NCBI GenBank assembly: GCA_026414765.1
Contig: JAOAIJ010000021.1
Coordinates: 62,001 to 126,000 of the forward strand
DNA from: Clostridia bacterium
GTDB taxonomy: Bacteria > Bacillota > Clostridia > Acetivibrionales > DSM-27016
Reading direction: 5' to 3'
DNA length: 64,000 bases
Shown: piece after piece, positions 1 to 7,850 of the stretch
Numbering within the stretch: position 1 is the stretch's first letter
How the letters are laid out: each line of letters opens with the position of its first letter
Translations under genes and position numbers: made by a program
Notes under the pieces: generated by a model
What the model saw: only the letters and a program-made list of their open reading frames with translations
Told to the model about the DNA's origin: nothing
Database searches by the model: none

Positions 1-110
1 AAATTATACATTGAAAATAGTTGTTTAATATGATAACTTAAAACTTGCTGACTATATATATTTGAACTATTTAGAATAACAGTTCATATTATGCCTATGG
101 GGGTTAAAAT

Positions 111-1574
111 ATGCAGGAAACTAACAAATTGAAAATATTATTCGTATCAGCAGAAGTTGCACCTTTTGCAAAAACAGGCGGGCTTGCGGATGTTGCAGGT
201 TCTTTGCCACAGGCACTTGCGGCGATGGGGAATGATGTCAGAGTTGCCATGCCGAGATATAAAAGTATTGATTGCAAAATGAGTTATGTTACTGATTTTC
301 CGGTACAAGTCGACTACAAAAAGGAAACGTGCATAGTGAGGGAAACAGAGGTTGTTTTTGAAGATAATAATGGGAAAAAGCTTGTACCAGTCTATTTTAT
401 TGATAACTACCATTATTATGACAGGGATGGAATCTATTGCCATTATGATGACGGAGAAAGATTTGCTTTTCTCTGCAATGCGGTAATGGAGATGCTTCCT
501 AGGATTAATTTTCAGCCGGACATAATACATTGCAACGATTGGCATGCAGGCCCTGTCTGTATGATTTTAAATGAAAAGTATAAAAATCACTCTTTTTATA
601 AGAATATTAAAACAGTTTATACAATACACAACCTTGAGTATCAGGGAAATTTCCCAAAGGATGTCTATAAGCTTTTCAATATGAAGGAAGATGTATTCGT
701 ACCCGAAAAAGTTGAGTTTTATGGTATGTTCAGTTTTATGAAGGCCGGTTTGGTTTATGCTGATAAGATAAATACCGTAAGCGCGATGTATGCAAGTGAA
801 ATTCAGACTTCCGAGTATGGAGAAAAGCTGGAAGGGCTGCTTCAGTCAAGGGCAGATGATTTATGCGGAATTGTAAATGGAATAAGTTATGACTATTTTA
901 ATCCTTCCAAAGATCCAAGAATAGCAAAAAACTATAGTGAAGAAAACATAGAAGATAAAAAGGAAAACAAATATGCACTTCAGAAAGAATTGGGATTGCC
1001 TGTAAAAGATGTTCCTGTAATGGGTCTGATATCCAGATTGGCAGGACAAAAGGGACTAAATCTGGTTTTAGATGTAATTGATGATATTTTGGCTCTGGAT
1101 GTACAATTTGTGCTTTTAGGAGAAGGCGATCCTTATTATGAAAATGCATTTAAGGATATAATGAAAAAGTATCCTGACAAGGTGGGGGTAAGAATTGAAT
1201 TTAACGCCTCGCTTGCTCAAAGAATATATGCGGCGAGTGATATATTCCTTATGCCTTCAAAGTTTGAACCATGCGGCCTGGGACAAATAATCAGCTTCAG
1301 GTATGGAACCATTCCTGTAGTAAGAGCAGTAGGTGGACTGGCTGAAACAGTTTTAGATTATGATGCGGATAAGGAAATAGGAAATGGATTTTCATTTGCT
1401 GAGTTTACCTCAGAGAAGTTTTTCAGCACTTTAAAGCGATGTCTAAACTTATACAGTGAAAGACCGCTTGAGTGGCAGCAGTTGGTAAAAAGAGCTCTCA
1501 CATCGGATTTTTCATGGAAAAAACCATCAGTCAAATATATGGAAATTTATCGGCAGGCACTAGAAAAAGTTTGA
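111..1574 (+). CDS. glgA: Glycogen synthase (ADP-glucose type, GT5)
   Basis: Transfers glucose from ADP-glucose to the non-reducing end of a growing alpha-1,4-glucan in the cytoplasm. The 487-residue length is normal for bacterial GlgA. The N-terminal GT-B half carries the KTGGLADV substrate loop at residues 21-28. The C-terminal half has the PSKFEPCG motif, with its conserved Glu near residue 386, followed by GLAETV. The ATG at 111 follows a GGGGG-rich ribosome site 7-12 nt upstream. No other glycogen gene is visible; upstream partners (glgC, glgD, glgP) would lie outside the window. A strong hairpin follows, so transcription probably ends here. Confidence 0.97.
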   Translation: MQETNKLKILFVSAEVAPFAKTGGLADVAGSLPQALAAMGNDVRVAMPRYKSIDCKMSYVTDFPVQVDYKKETCIVRETEVVFEDNNGKKLVPVYFIDNYHYYDRDGIYCHYDDGERFAFLCNAVMEMLPRINFQPDIIHCNDWHAGPVCMILNEKYKNHSFYKNIKTVYTIHNLEYQGNFPKDVYKLFNMKEDVFVPEKVEFYGMFSFMKAGLVYADKINTVSAMYASEIQTSEYGEKLEGLLQSRADDLCGIVNGISYDYFNPSKDPRIAKNYSEENIEDKKENKYALQKELGLPVKDVPVMGLISRLAGQKGLNLVLDVIDDILALDVQFVLLGEGDPYYENAFKDIMKKYPDKVGVRIEFNASLAQRIYAASDIFLMPSKFEPCGLGQIISFRYGTIPVVRAVGGLAETVLDYDADKEIGNGFSFAEFTSEKFFSTLKRCLNLYSERPLEWQQLVKRALTSDFSWKKPSVKYMEIYRQALEKV

Positions 1575-1591
1575 ATAAAACAAACTATATC

Positions 1592-1622
1592 AAGCCCAGT
1601 TCAGCCAAACTGGGCTTTTTTG
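1592..1622 (+). terminator. Intrinsic terminator after glgA
   Basis: A 10-bp stem (AAGCCCAGTT paired with AACTGGGCTT) with a 6-nt loop is followed by a T run. Confidence 0.9.
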
Positions 1623-1749
1623 TATTAGAAAAATTCTTTACAGATATGATAAAATACTAATAACTAAACCTACTGTACCAGTTGGTTTTTATAGCAAGTT
1701 TCGTTCAAAGGTTCTTCTTAACTAACAGATGGAAGGGTTGTGAAAAGAA

Positions 1750-2382
1750 TTGGACAATAAAAAAAAGGTCAGAGAAATAATCAAGGTGTTTGACCGGCTT
1801 TACAGTGATGCAGAATGTTCATTAGAATACAAGGATCCGCTCCAGCTTCTTATTGCAACACAATTGGCTGCTCAGTGCACTGATGCCCGTGTAAATATTG
1901 TTACCAAAACCTTATTTCAAAAGTATAAAAATGTATATGACTTTGCCAATGCTGATTTAGAAGAGCTTGAAATGGAAATAAAGTCTACCGGGTTTTATCA
2001 TAATAAAGCGCGCAACATAAAAAACTGCTGTAAAATGCTGATAGAGAAATACGGGGGAGAGGTACCGGCCAATATGGAAGATCTACTTAATCTGCCGGGA
2101 GTAGGGCGTAAGACTGCAAATCTGGTTTTGGGAGATATTTTTGGTATCCCTGGTATTGTAGTTGATACCCATGCAAAAAGGCTGACAAACAGAATAGGGC
2201 TGACAAAAAATACAGATCCGGAAAAGATAGAATATGATCTGATGGAAATAGTTAAGCCAAAAGACTGGAGTAAGTTTTGCCATCAGCTGGTATATCATGG
2301 CAGGGCTATATGTGATGCTCGGAAACCTAAATGTAATGAATGTGAAATAAAGAACTTTTGTAACTCATATAAGAATTTATAA
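1750..2382 (+). CDS. nth: Endonuclease III (DNA glycosylase/AP lyase)
   Basis: Base-excision repair enzyme that removes oxidised pyrimidines and cleaves the abasic site. The helix-hairpin-helix LPGVGRKTA lies at about residues 115-123, with catalytic Lys121; the catalytic Asp139 is in VVDTH. A [4Fe-4S] site of pattern C188-x6-C195-x2-C198-x5-C204 closes the protein. The 210-residue length is typical. The start is TTG at 1750, preceded by GGAAGGG about 11 nt upstream; no in-frame ATG gives a full N-terminus. It stands alone between the glgA terminator and the FtsA-like operon. Confidence 0.97.
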   Translation: MDNKKKVREIIKVFDRLYSDAECSLEYKDPLQLLIATQLAAQCTDARVNIVTKTLFQKYKNVYDFANADLEELEMEIKSTGFYHNKARNIKNCCKMLIEKYGGEVPANMEDLLNLPGVGRKTANLVLGDIFGIPGIVVDTHAKRLTNRIGLTKNTDPEKIEYDLMEIVKPKDWSKFCHQLVYHGRAICDARKPKCNECEIKNFCNSYKNL

Positions 2383-2416
2383 AAAAGTAGTAAATAAAAG
2401 AAGGATTTAAAGTATT

Positions 2417-2425
2417 TTTGTCGAA
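2417..2425 (+). promoter_or_regulatory. Candidate Spo0A box upstream of the FtsA-like gene
   Basis: TTTGTCGAA is an exact match to the 0A-box consensus TTTGTCRAA. It lies about 140 bp before the FtsA-like gene, in a 184-bp AT-rich gap. One 9-mer match could arise by chance, so this is suggestive only. Confidence 0.35.
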
Positions 2426-2566
2426 CAAATAATAGTTGAATATTTTACTTTAACTTTTACTTAAACTTTTAATATCTATGCAAAGAAATCAGCACTTATA
2501 TTTCATAAAAGAAAAATTACTTTTATTAAAAGATTTAGCACTACAATATTTTTTAGAGGTGTTAAC

Positions 2567-4846
2567 ATGCCTGCTAATGCTAAGCAACCCCAGAAAAAAG
2601 AAAAAAAAGTTATCCAGTTGGACAAGCAGACAGATAAGAAAAAAGCTAGGAACTTGTCTGCTTCAAAGACAGTAGCTAAAAATAAGGAAAAGGAAAAGAT
2701 TATTTCTCTGAAAGGAGTAGATCCTGATGAGATAATATTTTCTCTTGATATAGGGACAAGAACCGTAGTAGGAGTAGTAGGGATACCTGAAGATGACAAG
2801 CTTAAAATTGTTGCTGCTGAAGTAGTAGAGCACAAAAACAGGGCTATGCTTGACGGACAGATCCATGATATAGCACAGGTTGCGGAAATTGCCCTTGAAG
2901 TGAAGAAAAAACTTGAAGAAAAGCTTGAAATCACTTTGTCAAAAGTGGCCATTGCTGCAGCTGGTAGAGTGCTGAAGACATGTGAAGTTAGAGTTGAAAG
3001 AGAGATAGAGCAAGGTAAGGAAATAGATCAGGAGCTAGTAAGCAGTATTGAGATGGAAGGTATCCAGTATGCTCAGATAAAGCTGGATGATGAAGTGTCA
3101 AGGGATGAAAAGACTCAGTTTTATTGTGTGGGGTATAGTGTTATCAACTATTATCTTAACGGATATGTAATTTCATCTCTTATTGGGCATAAGGGCAAAA
3201 AAATAGGCGTGGATGTACTTGCGACTTTTTTGCCGCATATAGTTGTAGATAGTCTTTATACGGTAATGAGCAAGATTGGACTTGAAGTTATAAGCCTTAC
3301 ACTTGAGCCTATAGCAGCTATAAATGTTACTATACCTAAAGATTTGAGACTCCTTAATCTTGCTTTGGTTGATATAGGTGCGGGTACTTCGGATATTGCA
3401 CTTACACGTGACGGAAGTGTTGTAGCTTATGCAATGGCACCTGTAGCAGGTGATGAGATAACTGAGAAGATTGCCCAGCATTATCTGGTGGATTTCAATA
3501 CGGGAGAAAAAATCAAAATATCCCTATCTTCCGGAGACAGTAGTGTGAGTTTTGTTGACATACTGGGTAACAAGCAGGTTGTTGAAGTAACTGAGGTAAA
3601 TGAAGTAATAGAACCGTCAGTGAGGATTCTGGCAGATACAATATCACAAAAGATCCTTGAATACAATCACAAGGCACCCAATGCTGTATTCCTCATAGGT
3701 GGAGGAAGTCAGATACCTGGGTTGACCGGGTTAATCGCCGAATACTTGAAAATATCAAGAGAGAGAGTTGTAGTAAGGGGTCGGGATATTATACAAAATA
3801 TCAAATTCAGTGGAAAAAAGCTGGCGGGACCTGAGGCCATAACTCCATTCGGTATAGCTGTAACTGCTCAGATTCAGAAGGGGCAGGATTTTCTGGCTGT
3901 TACCGTAAATGGCAAGAAGGTTAGACTATTTAACTCAAAAAAACTTACAGTAGCAGATGCGTTGATACTTGTAGGCTTTAACCCGGGCCAATTGATCGGA
4001 AGAAGCGGTAAAAGCATTTCTTTTGAATTGAATGGAATAAAGAGGACAGTCAGAGGCGGGTATGGTAAAGCAGCAGAAATATATGTGAACGAGAATTTGG
4101 CGAGCCTTGATACCGTATTGAAAGTTGGGGATGATATACGGGTGATTCCGGCACAGGACGGAGAAAACGCTGAAGCTTGTGTTTCAGATTATGTTTCCCC
4201 TGATGCAAAAGGAAAAGTTATTATGAACGGCAGCTATATTGACATTGATACCAGGGTTTATATCAACGGCAGAATAGCGTCAAAAGAACAGAGTATTGCC
4301 GATGGTGATATAATACAGGCAAATGAGATAAAAACACTTGCAGATTTAGCAAATCTTTATGAAATTGATTTGGACACTTATAGTGTTTTTGTAAACGGTG
4401 AAGAGTCAGAACAGAACTACGAATTGAAAAACCTAGACAATGTGGAATTAAAGAAAAGGATTCAGGCGGATGAACTGAATATATCTAAGGATGAATCAGT
4501 ATCAGATTCCTACGACACCGAGGGAAAAACGATACTGAGTTGTGAAGAAAGCAAGGATGCGCAGGCTGAATTTCCGACAGAAATAATAAACACCCTAAGT
4601 AACGGAAGCTTTAGCGGCTTTAGCAATTGTGTGAGTGTCATAATAAACGGGAAAGTTATGGAATTAAGCGGTGACAAGTCTCAATACATATTTGTTGATA
4701 TTTTCAACTATATAGATTTTGACCTTTCAAAACCGCAAGGAAACATTGTGTTGAAGCTAAACGGAAGAATGGCAGGTTTTACCGATATTATCCGGACAGG
4801 TGATGTCATTGAAATCTACTGGGATAAGCAGAGTAACGAGGGTTAG
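2567..4846 (+). CDS. FtsA/PilM-like actin-fold ATPase with C-terminal beta-grasp-like repeats
   Basis: A 759-residue protein, far longer than FtsA (about 420). Residues 1-50 form a Lys-rich, probably disordered tail. The actin-like core spans about 55-440: phosphate-1 motif LDIGTRT near 60-66, phosphate-2 motif DIGAGTSD near 269-276, and adenosine motif GGGSQIPG near 378-385. Three beta-rich segments follow (about 443-525, 540-650, 690-759), each with VxVNGK-like strands and an ending such as VGDDIRVIPA or TGDVIEIYW. These look like ThiS/SLBB-type beta-grasp folds. I see no FtsA C-terminal amphipathic helix. The start is ATG 2567 after AGAGGTG. The next gene begins 14 nt after the stop, so they are probably co-transcribed. 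Its role in division, morphology or surface assembly is unknown. Confidence 0.75.
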   Translation: MPANAKQPQKKEKKVIQLDKQTDKKKARNLSASKTVAKNKEKEKIISLKGVDPDEIIFSLDIGTRTVVGVVGIPEDDKLKIVAAEVVEHKNRAMLDGQIHDIAQVAEIALEVKKKLEEKLEITLSKVAIAAAGRVLKTCEVRVEREIEQGKEIDQELVSSIEMEGIQYAQIKLDDEVSRDEKTQFYCVGYSVINYYLNGYVISSLIGHKGKKIGVDVLATFLPHIVVDSLYTVMSKIGLEVISLTLEPIAAINVTIPKDLRLLNLALVDIGAGTSDIALTRDGSVVAYAMAPVAGDEITEKIAQHYLVDFNTGEKIKISLSSGDSSVSFVDILGNKQVVEVTEVNEVIEPSVRILADTISQKILEYNHKAPNAVFLIGGGSQIPGLTGLIAEYLKISRERVVVRGRDIIQNIKFSGKKLAGPEAITPFGIAVTAQIQKGQDFLAVTVNGKKVRLFNSKKLTVADALILVGFNPGQLIGRSGKSISFELNGIKRTVRGGYGKAAEIYVNENLASLDTVLKVGDDIRVIPAQDGENAEACVSDYVSPDAKGKVIMNGSYIDIDTRVYINGRIASKEQSIADGDIIQANEIKTLADLANLYEIDLDTYSVFVNGEESEQNYELKNLDNVELKKRIQADELNISKDESVSDSYDTEGKTILSCEESKDAQAEFPTEIINTLSNGSFSGFSNCVSVIINGKVMELSGDKSQYIFVDIFNYIDFDLSKPQGNIVLKLNGRMAGFTDIIRTGDVIEIYWDKQSNEG

Positions 4847-4860
4847 AAGGAAGTGTTTTT

Positions 4861-6543
4861 GTGAACAAGACTGAAAGATATGAGCAGATATATGCCAAAT
4901 TATCGTGGTTTTTTATAGTTATGGGGTTTACGTACGGCTTGATAGTAAATATTATCTTTTCGGATAATGTCAAGTCTTCATATGTGTTAACATTTATAGT
5001 TTTCTATATTATGTCCTGCATATTGAACTATATAAGAAGGATTCTCCTGAGAAAAGGGCTTCTGGTTGGGGGCAAATCCTTTATAGTATATAGGATTTCA
5101 GAATTTACAGTATTATCATATGCGATTATTTATCTGAAAGTTGGTCAGTGGGCGTATATTATGATTGCTCTGTCAGCGCTTATTGCAACGCTGGCCAAAG
5201 GAGCAAAAACCGGACTGCTATTAACTGGCTACTCTTTTATTGCTCATACTGCCATCCTTGCTACGAGAGTTTTTGTATTTGAAACAAAAAGTTTAAATGA
5301 GTTGAACAATAGTGCGTATAGCGGTTTTATTCTCTTGCTTTTTACATACTCGGGACTTGTCCTGTTTGTTATACTCTGTGGTATGATCCATAAAGATTCA
5401 CTGGTGGGCGAGGAAGAAAACAAAGCCCTGGTAGCACAGCTCGGAGAAAAATATGAACAGTTGGCAGTAGCACAGGATGAGATCAAGTATCATTATGAAA
5501 AATTAAAGGATACAAATATAAAACTGGAGGAAACAAACAAGAAGCTGACAAGCAGTATAGCGGAATTTTATACCTTACAGCAGATATCACAGGCTATAAG
5601 CTCTATACTGGATATCAAGGAACTTCTTAAATACGTAAACGATATCATATTAGGAGTAATGGGTGTAAATTACTCGACTATAATAATATATGATGAAAAA
5701 AAAGACAAACTCAGAGTTCATACTACTAATATTAAGAATAGAGATGAACTTGAAACTGTAAACAGGAATATAAACTGTTCCATACTTTTAGGAGCATTAA
5801 ACAATGGAAAGCCAATTGCAGAAAATTTTGTAGATCCTGAAGAGTATGTATTTGTGGAGGGCAGAGAAGTAAATTCTCTCATATGTGTACCCCTTATTAC
5901 AAAAACGCGGAAGTTTGGGCTTGTGCTTATAGAGCATAAGTATTTTAGTGCATTTGATGAAGAAAATGTAAGATTACTTGACATAATCGGGCAACAGGTT
6001 GGTATTGCCATGGAAAATGCGGAACTATATCAGAAGATGCAGGATATGGCTACCATAGATGGACTTACAGGGGTATACAACAGATTGTACTTTCAAGACA
6101 GACTCCATAAAGAATTCAAGAATGCTCAGGTTGGGAATTACGAATTATCTGTTGCAATATTTGATATCGATCACTTTAAACGCTTTAATGATACTTTTGG
6201 GCATTTGTTTGGTGACAAAGTGCTTAAGACAATTGCAGATCTCGTTAACAATTCGTTGAGAAGCAGTGATGTTTTCGCAAGATACGGAGGAGAAGAATTT
6301 ATTATTTTATTTCCTCATACAAAACTGGATGAGGCATATGAGAAGGTTGAGTCCTTAAGACAAAAGATTTCCCACGCCAGTATAAAGGATAATCTTGTTA
6401 CTGCTTCGGTAACGGTCAGTTTTGGGATAGCTTGCTACCCGGAAAACGCAAGCATGGAAAATGAATTGGTCAGGTATGCTGATGATGCTCTATATGAAGC
6501 TAAGAAGGCTGGAAGGAACTGCGTCAAGATTGCAAATACTTAG
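4861..6543 (+). CDS. Membrane diguanylate cyclase (TM-coiled coil-GAF-GGDEF)
   Basis: Makes cyclic di-GMP from two GTP. About six hydrophobic segments fill residues 10-185, then a coiled coil (about 190-232), a GAF sensor domain (about 235-385) and a GGDEF domain (about 395-556). The active-site GGEEF is at 476-480. An RSSD inhibitory I-site lies five residues before it (467-470), so both catalysis and product inhibition look intact. The start is GTG at 4861 behind AGAAGGAAG. It is the second gene of the FtsA-like operon and is followed by a terminator. The ligand sensed by the membrane or GAF part cannot be told from sequence. Confidence 0.93.
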   Translation: MNKTERYEQIYAKLSWFFIVMGFTYGLIVNIIFSDNVKSSYVLTFIVFYIMSCILNYIRRILLRKGLLVGGKSFIVYRISEFTVLSYAIIYLKVGQWAYIMIALSALIATLAKGAKTGLLLTGYSFIAHTAILATRVFVFETKSLNELNNSAYSGFILLLFTYSGLVLFVILCGMIHKDSLVGEEENKALVAQLGEKYEQLAVAQDEIKYHYEKLKDTNIKLEETNKKLTSSIAEFYTLQQISQAISSILDIKELLKYVNDIILGVMGVNYSTIIIYDEKKDKLRVHTTNIKNRDELETVNRNINCSILLGALNNGKPIAENFVDPEEYVFVEGREVNSLICVPLITKTRKFGLVLIEHKYFSAFDEENVRLLDIIGQQVGIAMENAELYQKMQDMATIDGLTGVYNRLYFQDRLHKEFKNAQVGNYELSVAIFDIDHFKRFNDTFGHLFGDKVLKTIADLVNNSLRSSDVFARYGGEEFIILFPHTKLDEAYEKVESLRQKISHASIKDNLVTASVTVSFGIACYPENASMENELVRYADDALYEAKKAGRNCVKIANT

Positions 6544-6845
6544 AAAATAAATAAAATACGAAAACAAGGCCGCAAAATGGCCTTGTTTTTGTATTTTATA
6601 AATAAATGAGGCTATGCTGTTCATTTTCAAATTTTATTAAATTTTGTGTGATAGGATTACTTATATTCAAAAAAAACCATATAGTGTAATCCTTTTAAGT
6701 ATTGCATAAAAAATAAAGATTAAATTAATCTAAAATACAGAAAATATATATGAAAAAAGCTATTTCAAAATGAAAATTCATAAAAAGAGCAATATAGAAA
6801 CACATAAGGCACTGCGATAACATACCGATAAAGGAGGAATTAAGC
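6544..6845. other. Intergenic stretch, 302 bp
   Basis: Apart from the terminator at its left end this AT-rich stretch shows nothing I can assign. An open frame on the minus strand across it is largely antisense to the gene at 6846 and is not supported. Confidence 0.6.
6561..6592 (+). terminator. Intrinsic terminator after the diguanylate cyclase
   Basis: AAAACAAGGCC pairs with GGCCTTGTTTT around a short loop, followed by T residues. The A-rich left arm means it could also work leftward. Confidence 0.9.
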
Positions 6846-7109
6846 ATGTTGGGCTTCATTATAACACTATTGATTGCTGCTTTGGCAGGGTGGATAGGAG
6901 ATACACTTGTTAAAAACGATATGCCGGGTGGATTTTGGGGTGCTTTACTGGCTGGGCTTATAGGGTCGTGGATAGGAGCATACATTCCGTTCTTTAATAC
7001 GATTGGACCAAGATTATGGGGTGTTTCTATAGTACCGACAATATTGGGAGCAGCGTTGTTTGTTTTTATACTTGGATTATTCAAAAGGACAGCAGGGGAG
7101 ACAGGATAA
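6846..7109 (+). CDS. Small GlsB/YeaQ/YmgE-type membrane protein
   Basis: An 87-residue, glycine-rich hydrophobic protein with three predicted membrane helices (about 3-20, 28-48, 58-80). The Gly-rich second helix and the GPRLWGVS segment between helices 2 and 3 match the transglycosylase-associated family (PF04226). Members are often stress-induced, but their biochemical role is unknown. The start is firm: AAAGGAGG sits 8 nt before ATG 6846. It is a single-gene unit closed by a strong terminator. Confidence 0.8.
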   Translation: MLGFIITLLIAALAGWIGDTLVKNDMPGGFWGALLAGLIGSWIGAYIPFFNTIGPRLWGVSIVPTILGAALFVFILGLFKRTAGETG

Positions 7110-7111
7110 AA

Positions 7112-7150
7112 AAATTCCTGATGGCCGATCAACCATCAGGAATTTTTTTT
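7112..7150 (+). terminator. Intrinsic terminator after the YeaQ-like gene
   Basis: AAATTCCTGATGG pairs perfectly with CCATCAGGAATTT (13 bp), followed by T residues. Confidence 0.92.
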
Positions 7151-7223
7151 AAGCATTCACTAAAAATGTATGTATTGAATATATTGATAGTGTCGATGCC
7201 TTTTTGCTGGGAGGAGTGTTTTT

Positions 7224-7295
7224 ATGAAAATAATGGTAGTCAAGATGCCGAAGTTCTTTGGTAACATACTGAAAAAGGTACTTAGAATAGGATAA
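7224..7295 (+). CDS. spoVM: SpoVM, spore coat anchoring peptide
   Basis: A 23-residue peptide beginning MKIMVVKMPKFFGN. It matches the SpoVM pattern of an N-terminal strand, Pro at position 9, then an amphipathic helix rich in Lys and Phe. In Bacillus subtilis SpoVM (26 residues) recognises the convex forespore membrane and recruits SpoIVA, which is encoded 25 kb away in this window. GGGAGGAG lies about 8 nt before the ATG. Location supports the call: spoVM lies next to rpmB in B. subtilis too, although here rpmB is convergent. The peptide is three residues shorter than in B. subtilis. It is too short for routine gene calling. Confidence 0.88.
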   Translation: MKIMVVKMPKFFGNILKKVLRIG

Positions 7296-7302
7296 GATAA
7301 AA

Positions 7303-7364
7303 TACACTATAAAAAAAGGTATGCTAGGATTATTCAATCCTAACATACCTTTTTTTATAGTGTA
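7303..7364. terminator. Bidirectional terminator between spoVM and rpmB
   Basis: A 29-bp inverted repeat (7303-7331 with 7336-7364, one mismatch, 4-nt loop). It contains an A7 run on one arm and a T7 run on the other, so it can serve both convergent genes. Confidence 0.93.
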
Positions 7365-7374
7365 TAGTTAAAAA

Positions 7375-7563
7375 TTAAACTGCTCTAGTTACCTTGTTTG
7401 AGCGTAAGCACCTTGTGCAAACGTTAGCGGATTTAGTTGCGCCACTTTCAACAATTCTAACTTTTCTTACATTAGGTTTCCAAGATCTGTTGGTTTTTCT
7501 ATTGGAGTGACTTACACTTAAACCAAAGCTTATGTCTTTACTACAGATATCACATTTTGCCAT
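7375..7563 (-). CDS. rpmB: 50S ribosomal protein L28
   Basis: A 62-residue L28 of the zinc-ribbon (C+) type: C4-x2-C7 near the start (MAKCDIC) and C-x2-C in the tail (CTRCLRS), with the RSWKPNVRKVR core. It is a structural protein of the large subunit. On the minus strand a perfect AAAGGAGGTG precedes the ATG. It is monocistronic and convergent with spoVM. Confidence 0.97.
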   Translation of the reverse strand: MAKCDICSKDISFGLSVSHSNRKTNRSWKPNVRKVRIVESGATKSANVCTRCLRSNKVTRAV

Positions 7564-7592
7564 TTATAATTACACCTCCTTTAAACTGGAGA

Positions 7593-7620
7593 ATTATCTC
7601 AATAATTAACAGTTAATCAA
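7593..7620 (-). promoter_or_regulatory. Probable sigma-A promoter of rpmB
   Basis: Read on the minus strand: TTGATT, a 16-nt spacer, then GATAAT, about 30 nt upstream of the rpmB ATG. Confidence 0.45.
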
Positions 7621-7850
7621 CCACGTTTTATATGCACTATTTATCACTGCTTAAGCAAATGTGCATAACCAAAGCAATAACTATTTTAACACATAAACCA
7701 GAAAAACCGCAAGTTTTTTTTATATTTTATAGCAAAAAATAACTCATTATATTAAAATAGATATAGAGCAGTTGAGGCGGAGGATATAGGCAGTGGGCTG
7801 TGACAGAGAATGCATTATGAATAGAGAATGAACTTAAGCAAAGGGATACT

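Noticed and set aside
6725-7132. 135-codon minus-strand ORF across the YeaQ-like gene
   Set aside because: Antisense shadow of a gene with a perfect ribosome site and terminator.
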